A stretch of 33,308 nt of DNA from Ohtaekwangia sp. GTDB taxonomy: Bacteria > Bacteroidota > Bacteroidia > Cytophagales > Cyclobacteriaceae. A program made the position numbers and the translations under genes. Positions 22,358 through 29,422 of this stretch are shown here, in pieces. The stretch lies in NCBI GenBank assembly GCA_021155195.1, contig JAJNPV010000033.1, positions 1 to 33,308 of the forward strand, read 5' to 3'. The notes below the pieces were generated by a model. The model had not been told where the DNA came from and ran no database searches. It was given only the letters and a program-made list of their open reading frames with translations. Every line of letters begins with the position of its first letter. The stretch's first letter is position 1.

Positions 22358-23151
22358 GCGGCAACTAAGGACTCAGGTGCAGTTTCAGTCTTGGTTTTTT
22401 TGGATGCTTTTGGTTTTGTAACGGCATCAGCTGATTCTGCAACATCATTGGTAGCAGTAGGTTTAATGTTGCTAGTTTCACGTGTGACACGTTGGTCACG
22501 GTTAATGTGATTTAGCAATCTTCGGTAATTCATAATTACTTGATAATTACAATTCTTAATTAAACGCTTAACTTCCCATTCGTTTTCAGTACGATGAGCA
22601 TCATTTTTTTGATAATCTGGATTAAGCGCATTATCAACCCATAGGTTGTAGTTTAGGAGCATACATAAATCAGCCTTTTCTAATACCTGGAAATACAATT
22701 TGTCCAATGGTGAAGTAAAACTAACCTCAATAGAATAAGACTTATTGTAGTTGCCTACTGGGATATTGTGGGCTTCCATAGCTAATTGGTACTGGCCAAT
22801 TCGCTCATCAAAGTGTTTAATGGCGGCCTTCATTGATTTAATGATTGCTTCTTCAACAACCATTACATCTTTGTGATTCTTTTCAGCCACTAGAACGCGT
22901 CCTAGCACTGGAATGAAAAACAAATACTGAGACATCTTTTCGAAATATCTATCAAATGTCTTAAAGACGTTGGGATGCCCTAAGCTAGTTTGACGCTTAA
23001 TCACAACGCCACGGTGACGTTCTAGCCAGTTGCCACGTTCTTTATCTAAGATATCAGAAACTGATATGCCGCGACGTATTGCTTTACCTACAGACTCTGC
23101 GTCTGGTGATTCAATGATAGTTTTTGCTACCTCTTCATTAGCTGCTGCCAT
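22354..23151 (-). CDS. AcaB/PFL_4669-like plasmid protein
   Basis: A 265-residue protein. The central part (about 65-190) has the pattern of the integrating-conjugative-element protein family TIGR03761/AcaB: a helical stretch, EEAIIKSMKAAIKHFDERI, then SYSIEVSFTSPLDKLYFQVLEKADLCMLL. The match is by eye and uncertain. AcaB-like proteins have been linked to regulation and mobile-element maintenance; its role here is not known. The C-terminal 45 residues are a Lys/Thr/Ala-rich tail ending SLVAA. SD AAAGGAAUU precedes the ATG. It is coupled to the UvrD-like helicase and divergent from the long rightward operon. The 23152-23294 gap holds their back-to-back promoter region. Confidence 0.45.
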   Translation of the reverse strand: MAAANEEVAKTIIESPDAESVGKAIRRGISVSDILDKERGNWLERHRGVVIKRQTSLGHPNVFKTFDRYFEKMSQYLFFIPVLGRVLVAEKNHKDVMVVEEAIIKSMKAAIKHFDERIGQYQLAMEAHNIPVGNYNKSYSIEVSFTSPLDKLYFQVLEKADLCMLLNYNLWVDNALNPDYQKNDAHRTENEWEVKRLIKNCNYQVIMNYRRLLNHINRDQRVTRETSNIKPTATNDVAESADAVTKPKASKKTKTETAPESLVAA

Positions 23152-23294
23152 TTTTAATTCCTTTTAAAATACGAGTTAGATGCAATATGGGAAAATGCAT
23201 AAGTATTTTTCCACTAATCGTATTTTTAGGTGATTAACAATAAAGCACTTTTTGCCATGTAATAAAATTAAACTATTAATTATTATTAAATAAG

Positions 23295-23327
23295 TTGACA
23301 CTTACTTTTTCATGGGATTAATATACT
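23295..23327 (+). promoter_or_regulatory. sigma70-type promoter of the right-hand operon
   Basis: -35 TTGACA (23295-23300) with -10 TAATAT (23319-23324, 18-bp spacer); TATACT (23322-23327) overlaps it as an alternative. It would start transcription at about 23331-23334, a few bases before the 5'-end element at 23340. Confidence 0.65.
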
Positions 23328-23339
23328 GTCATGTAGTGC

Positions 23340-23376
23340 GTGTGAGCTTAAAGACACGTTAAAAGTTAAGCAGTCA
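23340..23376 (+). promoter_or_regulatory. 5'-end RNA element, copy 2 (pseudoknot-capable)
   Basis: GUGUGAGCUUAAAGACAC then GUUAAAAGUUAAGCA. GUGU/ACAC form a stem; GCUUAA in its loop is complementary to UUAAGC downstream, an H-type pseudoknot arrangement. Nearly identical to the element at 31701, which lies at +1 of another promoter. Confidence 0.55.
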
Positions 23377-23418
23377 AAATAGTCCATGAGAATACTAACG
23401 AGTGAATCCAGTCGCTAG

Positions 23419-23474
23419 ATTTCTTGTGTGAAAACACAGAACGTTTAGCCTTTCGTGCTAAGCATCTTAAAAAG
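23419..23474 (+). promoter_or_regulatory. two-hairpin RNA module, copy 5
   Basis: Hairpin 1 UUCU-u-GUGU-GAAA-ACAC-AGAA (23421-23441); hairpin 2 GUUUAGC-CUUUCGU-GCUAAGC (23443-23463); tail AUCUUAAAA (23464-23472). Same order and tail as the other copies. Confidence 0.65.
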
Positions 23475-23800
23475 CAGGGGACTCCCAAGACCTTTCTGCC
23501 TAAAAGCTAAATCAGCTAAAACAGTCAATAGTAAAAAACCACCCTGATAAGACCTAATGGGCTTAGTGTGGCGTGATCCTGCGTAATGGTAAAAATTGCT
23601 ATCTACCCTTTCAGAAGGCTCGATAGCTTGCGGCTGCGCTTCGGCGCATGCCCCATATCTCCAAAGTTGATTTTAATTAATCAGCTTTTTTCCCATGAGG
23701 GTTTATCCCTCATGGGATGACCTCATGGTTTTTTCTTTTGCCATGGGTCTGTGAACCATGGTGTATTTATTTATATCGGGTTGTTCACAGCACCTACAGC
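23475..23800 (+). promoter_or_regulatory. long structured leader with tandem terminator-like hairpins
   Basis: No gene is seen in this stretch. Hairpins: CCAC.../...GUGG around AAGaCC-UAAU-GGgCUU (23541-23582); GGC-u-GCGC-UUCG-GCGC-a-UGCC (about 23631-23652); an intrinsic terminator AAAGUUGAUU/AAUCAGCUUU with six U (23663-23691); a perfect 10-bp hairpin CCCAUGAGGG/CCCUCAUGGG (23692-23716). CCUCAUGG followed by six U (23721-23734) can pair with the same CCAUGAGG. CUGUGAAC (from 23749) and GUUCACAG (ending 23790) close a last stem before the SD. Alternative pairings suggest attenuation. Confidence 0.55.
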
Positions 23801-23816
23801 ATATGGAGAAATTATC

Positions 23817-23945
23817 ATGGTTAAAGCAATTCTAGTTGTTGGTCTTTTATGGGGTGGTGTAAATAGTATGGTTGAGTTGAAAGATTCATTCCAGCATATC
23901 AATGACAGTCGTCAAGCTGCTATTGAACAAGCAACTAATTACTAG
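23817..23945 (+). CDS. tiny membrane protein, 42 residues
   Basis: MVKAILVVGLLWGGVNSM forms one hydrophobic segment, followed by an amphipathic helical tail with KDSFQHINDSRQAA. The ATG follows AUGGAGAAAUUAUC (SD GGAG). An ATG at 23751 in the same frame lies inside the leader stem and lacks an SD. First gene after the long leader; such leaders before tiny membrane proteins recur in this operon. Function unknown. Confidence 0.6.
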   Translation: MVKAILVVGLLWGGVNSMVELKDSFQHINDSRQAAIEQATNY

Positions 23946-23954
23946 CTGAAAAAG

Positions 23955-24044
23955 AGACTGAATTCGTTCAGTCTTAACCTGACTCCGCGTTAGCGGGGTC
24001 TCCCCTTAAGTGCATGTTATCCGTGTATTTAGGGGGAGTCCCCG
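23955..24044 (+). promoter_or_regulatory. leader with 17-bp plus 5-bp stem before the gene at 24068
   Basis: GACUGAA-UUCG-UUCAGUC forms a hairpin at 23955-23972. CUCCCCUUAAGUGCAUG (24000-24016) pairs along all 17 nt with 24022-24038, G-U pairs included, and CGGGG/CCCCG (23994-23998/24040-24044) extends the stem. GACUCCGC (23981-23988) competes by pairing with GCGGGGUC (23993-24000). Confidence 0.6.
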
Positions 24045-24067
24045 TTAACTAAGAGAAAGGAACCATC

Positions 24068-24253
24068 ATGAGCACAATATCAGCAAACCTAAACTCAAGG
24101 ATTATTGGCCAAATGCGTGATTCAGGAATTGCAATTGACGTTGCAGTTAAGTTTCATTCATTTATGCGTAATAGCACCAGTAGTCAGAATACAAGGAAAG
24201 TTGTTCGTGCTTTGTTGCAAAAGATTCGCAAGAATATTAATGCAACAAAATAA
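24068..24253 (+). CDS. small basic hypothetical protein, 61 residues
   Basis: A short helical protein with a basic C-terminus (ALLQKIRKNINATK). No family recognised and no membrane segment. SD AAAGGAACC before the ATG. Second gene of the right-hand operon; it is preceded by a long double-stranded leader instead of a two-hairpin module. A hairpin (24257-24281) follows the stop. Nucleic-acid binding is possible from the charge, nothing more. Confidence 0.6.
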   Translation: MSTISANLNSRIIGQMRDSGIAIDVAVKFHSFMRNSTSSQNTRKVVRALLQKIRKNINATK

Positions 24254-24326
24254 GGCATACCTGGCCTAAAAACGGTCAGGTAATCCTTGTTAAAAAATAG
24301 CTTTTGAAAAAGAGTTATTCTTTAAA

Positions 24327-24380
24327 AAGGATTTTTGTCGAAAGGCAAAAACAGCGCGTACCTTCGTACGCATTTTAAAA
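24327..24380 (+). promoter_or_regulatory. two-hairpin RNA module, copy 6
   Basis: Hairpin 1 UUUUUGUC-GAAA-GGCAAAAA (24332-24351); hairpin 2 GCGUAC-CUUC-GUACGC (24356-24371); tail AUUUUAAAA (24372-24380). AAUCCUU (24282) can pair with AAGGAUU (24327-24333) just before U residues, competing with hairpin 1. Confidence 0.75.
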
Positions 24381-24384
24381 CCCG

Positions 24385-24450
24385 ATGGGGTGGTTATGAC
24401 TAGCCGCCCTTTGGGGACTAGTCATATCTGCTCTGCGTAAATTAGGAGCA
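24385..24450 (+). promoter_or_regulatory. SD-toggle leader of the gene at 24455
   Basis: AUGACUAG (24396-24403) pairs with CUAGUCAU (24418-24425), within a GGGG...UCU outer pairing. UGCUCU (24429-24434) is complementary (one G-U) to the SD GGAGCA (24445-24450). Confidence 0.6.
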
Positions 24451-24454
24451 AATC

Positions 24455-24829
24455 ATGACAAACTCTAAATTGGCCAATTCAGGCCTCGTCATCATGGATG
24501 TTGCTGTACATCAGCGCGGAAGAACACCAATCGCATCTGCAGTATTGAGAAATGGTTTAAATAAAGTAGTTCACATTTTGGAGTTTCAAGATGGCGAATG
24601 TATTTTAATTAATCGTGACTTAGCACATCAAAAATGTCGAATTAAAAATGGTGAGGTAATCAAGTCAGGCACATCCAGTTTTAGTAGTTGGGAGTCCAGA
24701 CAAGATTCATTAAAAAGTCTCTTAGTTAAGGCTATGCAAGATGGCTTTAATCTAGTTAAGAGTCAACGCACGTCGAACCTACCCCTATTACAAGTACCTT
24801 TGGTCTATCAAAACCAAATAGCTGCTTAA
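24455..24829 (+). CDS. hypothetical protein, 124 residues
   Basis: A soluble, probably beta-rich protein starting MTNSKLANSGLVIMDVAVHQ and ending NQIAA. No known domain. The ATG follows AGGAGCAAAUC. It lies 11 bases before the next gene, with which it forms a pair under one two-hairpin module and one SD toggle. Function unknown. Confidence 0.65.
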   Translation: MTNSKLANSGLVIMDVAVHQRGRTPIASAVLRNGLNKVVHILEFQDGECILINRDLAHQKCRIKNGEVIKSGTSSFSSWESRQDSLKSLLVKAMQDGFNLVKSQRTSNLPLLQVPLVYQNQIAA

Positions 24830-24840
24830 AGGAGATGATG

Positions 24841-25473
24841 ATGAAATCATTAAAACTTTTAAGACAAGTTAACTTGTTTAGTGGTGTGCCAGATCGCAAG
24901 AGAACAGCTAAACCTAAAAAGGCAGTAATAAGCAAACAAAAGTATGAGAAGAGGTTGCAAAGTAAGAACGAAATACGCAATTTCTTTGAGAACCAATTGA
25001 TGCTACCTGTAATTAGGTCTGATGTTGATTTTGGGCAAGAAAAGATATTACCGCTAGTGCCAGATGAGTACCTTGAAAAAGGGTTCCCAGACTTGGTTAC
25101 GAAGCATAGATCTTTTCGTGTGAGCGATAGTTTAAATACAAAACTCACAGTTGCACAGATAAAACGAGATGTTCATAAGGAGACGTGGAATGATCACCAG
25201 ATCATTGTTACGCATTCTGAATTGCTACATGAATCACTCGCTGTATTAACGTACGATGGTGTACTAGAAGAAAAGATTGACGTTTTAGAATGGATATTTG
25301 CCGACGACTATGTCAAATGGCATGGTCGGAAAGTGAAAGCGGAGTTCGTGCCGTTTAGCTTTAAGGCTTGTTGTGTGTTTTGTAGTTGCGACTACTCAAT
25401 CATACAGCGATTTGTCTATTCAAAATTGCCATCTCAATACAAGCAGTTTATCGACCTCGATATAGCTGCATAA
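24841..25473 (+). CDS. hypothetical protein, 210 residues
   Basis: A basic N-terminus (DRKRTAKPKKAVISKQKYEK) precedes a mixed alpha/beta body with CCVFCSCDYS near residue 180. No family recognised. Three ATG codons stand in tandem (24835, 24838, 24841); the third has the best distance to AAAGGAG. It ends in DIAA. Coupled to the gene before it. The three Cys in a short stretch might bind a metal, but the spacing is not a standard zinc finger. Confidence 0.65.
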   Translation: MKSLKLLRQVNLFSGVPDRKRTAKPKKAVISKQKYEKRLQSKNEIRNFFENQLMLPVIRSDVDFGQEKILPLVPDEYLEKGFPDLVTKHRSFRVSDSLNTKLTVAQIKRDVHKETWNDHQIIVTHSELLHESLAVLTYDGVLEEKIDVLEWIFADDYVKWHGRKVKAEFVPFSFKACCVFCSCDYSIIQRFVYSKLPSQYKQFIDLDIAA

Positions 25474-25481
25474 ACCCTATC

Positions 25482-25524
25482 GGGGCATGTTCCCGAAAGG
25501 GCATGCTCCATTACTACAAGGAGC
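25482..25524 (+). promoter_or_regulatory. SD-toggle leader of the AAA ATPase gene
   Basis: GGGGCAUG (25482-25489) pairs with CAUGCUCC (25502-25509) around CCC-GAAA-GGG (GNRA loop). GCUCC (25505-25509) is complementary to the SD GGAGC (25520-25524). Nearly the same as the leader at 8719, but with a different inner loop. Confidence 0.7.
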
Positions 25525-25530
25525 AAAAAA

Positions 25531-26628
25531 ATGAACATTATCGAAAAATCAGTTAAAGAAGTATTCAGCATGGATATTAATCCATCAATCATGGCTAACG
25601 CATTTGAGTTTACAAAATCAGAAGCTAACCTAATGCAACAAATTCCACGAAAAAAAGAAGGATATATTTTTCGCCGTGATTTGATGCGTGACATTCTTGC
25701 CTGGCATAACGGTATGTTAAAACCATTGTATTTATATGGTCCAACGCAGTGCGGTAAAACGAGTGTGTTGAATCAGTTTGCAAATCGCTTAGGTATTCCA
25801 GTCTGGTCAATTACAGGTCATCGTCAATTGGAACTAGCAGAAATGCTTGGGCAATATGGTTTAAATGAAAATGGTGGTTACATTTGGATGGATGGCCCTT
25901 TGACTCAAGCAGCAAAAAACGGGGGCTGGTTCATGGTGAATGAGCTTGATCGCATGGCGCCAACTGTCTTGGTAGGACTGAACGATATTTTAGAAATGGG
26001 CGATTTTACTTTGTCTAATAAGCAAGGTGAGATTGTGAAGATTCATCCTAATTTCCGTATCGTTTGTACTGGTAATACCAATCTAGCTGGTGATGAAGGT
26101 GGTAATTACAATACTGCTAGCATTCATGACACAAGCGTTCCAGAACGTTTCGCAATGATGTTACAAGTAGACTATCCAGATGAAAAAGAAGAGAGAGCGT
26201 TACTTGAAGATGTATTCAAAGATTTAAATGATGATGATTTGAAGCTTTGGTTTTCTGAAGAGAATATTAAAGTAGAAAATTCAGATAAAACATCACCAAC
26301 TGCAGTATTGGAAGGTGAGTTTGTTAATCGTGAGTCATTTATTGCTGGTCTATTACGTGTAACTAATATGGTTCGAAATCAAAGTATCGATGGAGGATCA
26401 CAATCTGGTGCCGGATTAGAGAGAACTATATCAACAGCAACATTACTGAAATGGGCACAAATGTGCATTACTTTCCGTGGTGCTACAAAGTTTGATACAT
26501 CACCTTTACATTATGCATTGGAACGTTCTTTGACTAATGGTTGTACGCCGACCACAAAAGTAGTGATTCATGAAATAGTTAAATCTGTGTTTGGTGTAGA
26601 TCTAACGCCAAAAACAACAACTATTTAG
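25531..26628 (+). CDS. CobS/MoxR-like AAA+ ATPase
   Basis: A 365-residue AAA+ protein. Walker A GPTQCGKT (70-77); Walker B region WFMVNELDRM (133-142) in which the usual first Asp is Asn but the catalytic Glu is kept; sensor 1 VCTGNTN (about 178-184); putative arginine finger in SVPERFAMM (about 205). It resembles the CobS-type MoxR ATPases found on plasmids and phages with DUF3150 and VWA-domain partners. A DUF3150 gene occurs at the end of this window. Probably a chaperone-like ATPase for that complex; its substrate is unknown. Confidence 0.8.
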   Translation: MNIIEKSVKEVFSMDINPSIMANAFEFTKSEANLMQQIPRKKEGYIFRRDLMRDILAWHNGMLKPLYLYGPTQCGKTSVLNQFANRLGIPVWSITGHRQLELAEMLGQYGLNENGGYIWMDGPLTQAAKNGGWFMVNELDRMAPTVLVGLNDILEMGDFTLSNKQGEIVKIHPNFRIVCTGNTNLAGDEGGNYNTASIHDTSVPERFAMMLQVDYPDEKEERALLEDVFKDLNDDDLKLWFSEENIKVENSDKTSPTAVLEGEFVNRESFIAGLLRVTNMVRNQSIDGGSQSGAGLERTISTATLLKWAQMCITFRGATKFDTSPLHYALERSLTNGCTPTTKVVIHEIVKSVFGVDLTPKTTTI

Positions 26629-26637
26629 TGTGTCATT

Positions 26638-27105
26638 ATGAATGCGGCAAGCAGTGCACCCATCATCATTACGACATGGGCTGGTAGCGTAAGTGATGAC
26701 TGGTATCCGAAAGCTGAAGAATTGCTCAAATTACTAGAGAGCGAATATATAACGTATTCATTCAAAGGGGTTGGGCTTTTTGGAGAGCTGAAAATATCGT
26801 CTAAAACGACGACTTCAGAAATCATTTTCAAAGTTGATGCAAAAGGGCGAACAAAAGGGGTGCTTAGATTAATGGATGAAGACACTTATGTGTTTTTACT
26901 GTTGATTATGGCTTTCTCAAAAGTCGTTCCTTTTACATTGGTCGATGAAGGTGGAAAAACATCAAGAATCTCCTGCAATCCAGACAATTATTTGTTCAAA
27001 GACTTATCAGTACCTCAAGATAAGTTGGATGAATTAGGTATTTTGCTAGGAATAGCAATCTCTGACAAACAACGTCAGATTCCTGGAGCTGCAGCATTCT
27101 TTTAA
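26638..27105 (+). CDS. hypothetical protein with C-terminal GAAAFF tail
   Basis: A 155-residue soluble protein with no recognised domain, starting 10 bases after the AAA ATPase gene with a weak SD, so it is probably coupled to it. The last six residues, GAAAFF, are the same as those of the KTSC protein encoded at 29032-29367, though the rest is unrelated. A G/C-rich hairpin (27108-27133: CAGA, ACCCCC-GCAA-GGGGGG, UCUG) follows the stop without a U run. Function unknown. Confidence 0.65.
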   Translation: MNAASSAPIIITTWAGSVSDDWYPKAEELLKLLESEYITYSFKGVGLFGELKISSKTTTSEIIFKVDAKGRTKGVLRLMDEDTYVFLLLIMAFSKVVPFTLVDEGGKTSRISCNPDNYLFKDLSVPQDKLDELGILLGIAISDKQRQIPGAAAFF

Positions 27106-27167
27106 CCCAGAAACCCCCGCAAGGGGGGGTCTGCTCAATACTTAGTGACAGTAATTATTGAACAGAT

Positions 27168-27220
27168 TATTTGCCGAGAGGCGATATGGGCGCTTATCGA
27201 AAGATAGGCATTTCAAAACA
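27168..27220 (+). promoter_or_regulatory. two-hairpin RNA module, copy 7
   Basis: Hairpin 1 GCC-GAGA-GGC (27173-27182) with a GNRA loop; hairpin 2 CUUAUC-GAAA-GAUAGG (27193-27208); tail AUUUCAAAA (27210-27218). A short GGGGCU/AGUCUC stem (27221-27237) precedes the SD AGGAG as a reduced toggle. Confidence 0.7.
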
Positions 27221-27256
27221 GGGGCTATTACAGTCTCAAAAACTAGGAGTAAAAAA

Positions 27257-28186
27257 ATGCAATCAATCTTTGCTTATATATTGGGATTGTTAATTACAGC
27301 GTTCATGATAGGAATGCTTTGGAAGTGGATTCTGAAGCCATTTGTATCGTTGCCAGTAAGGGTATTTAAATTAGCTTTAGGTAAATCATTTTTAGTTGGA
27401 GTAAGTGTTGGCGATAAACTCGCCCTCCTTAAACCTAAGAAAGTCATTACACCTGAAGGTGAAGTAGATGTATCAACTGCATTTATGGATCAATTTTCAG
27501 TACCAGAATATGAAATGGCCGAGTGGGTAAAAAGTCATCACATTAAAAAGTGTGGTTATGTTTTATTCCGAGGTTATACAAATCATGTAGAACGGTGTTT
27601 TGTAGTAGTAGGTAATTCAAGCTTCCAGAACAAGCATGGAAAACGAATTCAGCTCCCAAAAGTGATGGGAACGTATAAAACAGCAGATTTATTTTCTGTG
27701 AATGATACAACTGAAGAAGTGACCAAGATGGTTTTGGATAGTGTAAGTAAGATTGAATCACCAGCACCAGTCGTCTTGAAAGAAAAGCCAGTTGTTGTAG
27801 AAGAAGTTAAAGAGCCTGTGGTGGATACAGTAGCGAAAGCTGTTGTACCCGAGCAAATGCCAATAGCTGAATCATCAGTTAAAAAGCAGAAGCCACTAGA
27901 ATCATACAAAGGCTATTTAATCAGCTATGGCAAAGCTATCCGTCATATTTCATCATCTAGTAAAACAGATGGGAACGATGATAGTAGCGGCAGAGAAATA
28001 GAGCAGTTCCGTGTTGTCATCCGTGATGAAGAGGGCGTAGAAGAAAGTATCTGGGGTCAGGATCTATTGCGTGCTATGAAAGACGCAAATATCTTGGTGA
28101 ATGATATGGTCGAAGTCATCAAAACAGGGAAAAGACAAATCGGAACGTCTTGGAAAAATCTTTATGCAATCCATAAACTTGCTTAA
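27257..28186 (+). CDS. membrane-anchored hypothetical protein with C-terminal OB-like domain
   Basis: A 309-residue protein with one or two N-terminal membrane segments (about residues 5-30), a Val/Pro/Glu-rich linker (about 160-215) and a C-terminal domain (about 215-309) that contains GREIEQFRVVIRDEEGVEES then IWGQDLLRAM. The ...IWG.DL.RA... pattern occurs at the C-terminus of some relaxases and other large plasmid proteins. A DNA-related function near the membrane is possible but not shown. The ATG at 27257 follows AGGAGUAAAAAA; the in-frame ATG at 27158 would translate through the two-hairpin module. Ends HKLA. Confidence 0.55.
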   Translation: MQSIFAYILGLLITAFMIGMLWKWILKPFVSLPVRVFKLALGKSFLVGVSVGDKLALLKPKKVITPEGEVDVSTAFMDQFSVPEYEMAEWVKSHHIKKCGYVLFRGYTNHVERCFVVVGNSSFQNKHGKRIQLPKVMGTYKTADLFSVNDTTEEVTKMVLDSVSKIESPAPVVLKEKPVVVEEVKEPVVDTVAKAVVPEQMPIAESSVKKQKPLESYKGYLISYGKAIRHISSSSKTDGNDDSSGREIEQFRVVIRDEEGVEESIWGQDLLRAMKDANILVNDMVEVIKTGKRQIGTSWKNLYAIHKLA

Positions 28187-28195
28187 AGGTACATC

Positions 28196-28226
28196 AGTGA
28201 TAACCTATCCTTCATAGGTTATCAAT
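28196..28226 (+). terminator. perfect 11-bp hairpin between genes (terminator or processing site)
   Basis: TGATAACCTAT (28198-28208), loop CCTTC, ATAGGTTATCA (28214-28224). No U tract follows, so an RNA-stability or partial-terminator role is as likely as full termination. Confidence 0.5.
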
Positions 28227-28283
28227 TAAACAACTAGCTTATCCAGCCTATTGGTAAGTTGGTACAACAAAGGAGTTAAGAAA

Positions 28284-28778
28284 ATGGCATCGATTAACAA
28301 AGTAATTCTAATTGGTACTTTAGGGCGTGATCCAGAGGTTCGTTATATGCCAAATGGTGAAGCTGTCGCAAATTTTAGTATTGCAACTACTGATACGTGG
28401 AAAGACAAGTCAGGAGCAAAGCAAGAAAGAACGGAGTGGCACAATATTGTCATGTATCGTAAATTGGCTGAAATTGCAGGGGAATACCTTAAAAAAGGTC
28501 GTCCTGTGTATGTGGAAGGTCGTTTGCAAACACGCAAGTGGCAAACGAAGGAAGGCCAAGATCGTTACACCACTGAAATTATTGCAGATCAGATGCAGAT
28601 GTTAGGCTCTAATCGTGATAATCAAAGTAACGGCGGTGGTAATGATAGTAATTACGATGGCAGTGGTTATGATGGGCAGCAATCTAGTCAATCACAATCA
28701 CCAGCATCAAGACCACAACAAGCACCAGCACCTGCTAATAATGGCTTTGATTCGTTCGAAGATGATGTGCCTTTTTGA
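28284..28778 (+). CDS. ssb: single-stranded DNA-binding protein
   Basis: A 164-residue SSB. The OB fold (about 1-112) starts with the signature ASINKVILIGTLGRDPEVRY and includes ATTDTWKD, TEWHNIVMYRKLAEIA and VYVEGRLQTRKW. A Gly/Ser/Gln-rich linker follows, and the C-terminus is acidic with DDVPF, the tip that recruits replication and repair proteins. Closest in look to betaproteobacterial SSBs. The ATG at 28284 follows AAGGAGUUAAGAAA. An intrinsic terminator follows. It would coat plasmid ssDNA during replication or transfer. Confidence 0.95.
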   Translation: MASINKVILIGTLGRDPEVRYMPNGEAVANFSIATTDTWKDKSGAKQERTEWHNIVMYRKLAEIAGEYLKKGRPVYVEGRLQTRKWQTKEGQDRYTTEIIADQMQMLGSNRDNQSNGGGNDSNYDGSGYDGQQSSQSQSPASRPQQAPAPANNGFDSFEDDVPF

Positions 28779-28849
28779 GAATGATGTAAGTAACTGTTTA
28801 TAAAAGATAATATGTCTTTTTAGGTGGTTATTTGTAAGTCTCTAAAAAA

Positions 28850-28884
28850 GAAAAAAGAAGCCCGATTTATCGGGTTTCTTTTTA
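28850..28884 (+). terminator. intrinsic terminator after ssb
   Basis: AAAGAA-g-CCCGA, loop TTTA, TCGGG-t-TTCTTTTT: a long stem with an A-rich 5' flank and U-rich 3' tail. Confidence 0.85.
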
Positions 28885-28918
28885 ATACGATGTGACAGAT
28901 TTTATTAAAAAGAAACCT

Positions 28919-28972
28919 CGATTTTTTGTCGAAAGACAAAATTAGTACGAAGCAATTCGTGCATCTCAAAAT
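28919..28972 (+). promoter_or_regulatory. two-hairpin RNA module, copy 8
   Basis: Hairpin 1 UUUUGUC-GAAA-GACAAAA (28924-28941); hairpin 2 GUACGAA-GCAA-UUCGUGC (28945-28962); tail AUCUCAAAAU (28963-28972). Next comes a small GAUAAU/AUUAUC hairpin (28973-28991) in place of the usual toggle. Confidence 0.75.
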
Positions 28973-29031
28973 GATAATCCCATCGATTATCTCTTCACAT
29001 CAATGACATTCAAACTTTGAAAGGGGCTTAT

Positions 29032-29367
29032 ATGTCTGCCATGACGAAAGTAACGTCTTCAAATATCGCAGAAGTTGGATATAACGAAGATAAAAAAATA
29101 TTAGTGATTAGGTTTACATCAAATAGTCTTTACGCCTACCTTGATGTTCCTAGACAGGTTGTTGCAGATTTCGTATCAGCACCTAGCCTGGGTAAATATT
29201 TTGGTCTTAGTATCAAAAATAAATACATCACTCAATCAATACAAGAAAGCGAGCTCACTGATTACTTAGGTAAGCCACGTGTTAGAAAGAATATCAATTA
29301 TCCAGAAGCTATGATGGCTGCTGCACTAATTGCAAAAAACTTTCGTGGTGCAGCTGCATTCTTTTAA
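29032..29367 (+). CDS. KTSC-domain protein
   Basis: A 111-residue protein with a KTSC domain (about 8-65): VTSSNIAEVGYNEDKKILVI, then YAYLDVP and a GKYFGLSIKNKY ending, which match the family's S-S-N-I...G-Y, Y-x-Y-x-x-V-P and K-x-Y-x...I-x-x-K-Y positions. KTSC domains are found alone or fused to nucleic-acid enzymes; their role is not established. The C-terminal part is Ala-rich and ends GAAAFF, the same tail as the 155-residue protein at 26638. The ATG at 29032 follows AAAGGGGCUUAU. Confidence 0.8.
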   Translation: MSAMTKVTSSNIAEVGYNEDKKILVIRFTSNSLYAYLDVPRQVVADFVSAPSLGKYFGLSIKNKYITQSIQESELTDYLGKPRVRKNINYPEAMMAAALIAKNFRGAAAFF

Positions 29368-29379
29368 TTTTAAAACTGA

Positions 29380-29416
29380 GTGGATACCTACAAGTATTCG
29401 CTATAACCGTAAGGAG
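29380..29416 (+). promoter_or_regulatory. leader hairpin of the methyltransferase gene
   Basis: GUGGAUAC (29380-29387), loop CUACAA, GUAUUCGC (29394-29401): 8 pairs with two G-U. The SD AAGGAG follows about 10 bases later. No anti-SD is evident, so this is a plain hairpin rather than a toggle. Confidence 0.45.
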
Positions 29417-29422
29417 AAAAAA

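Noticed and set aside
23421..23472. Hammerhead or other small self-cleaving ribozyme
   Set aside because: The GAAA next to a stem suggested it, but no CUGAUGA core or matching three-way junction is present.
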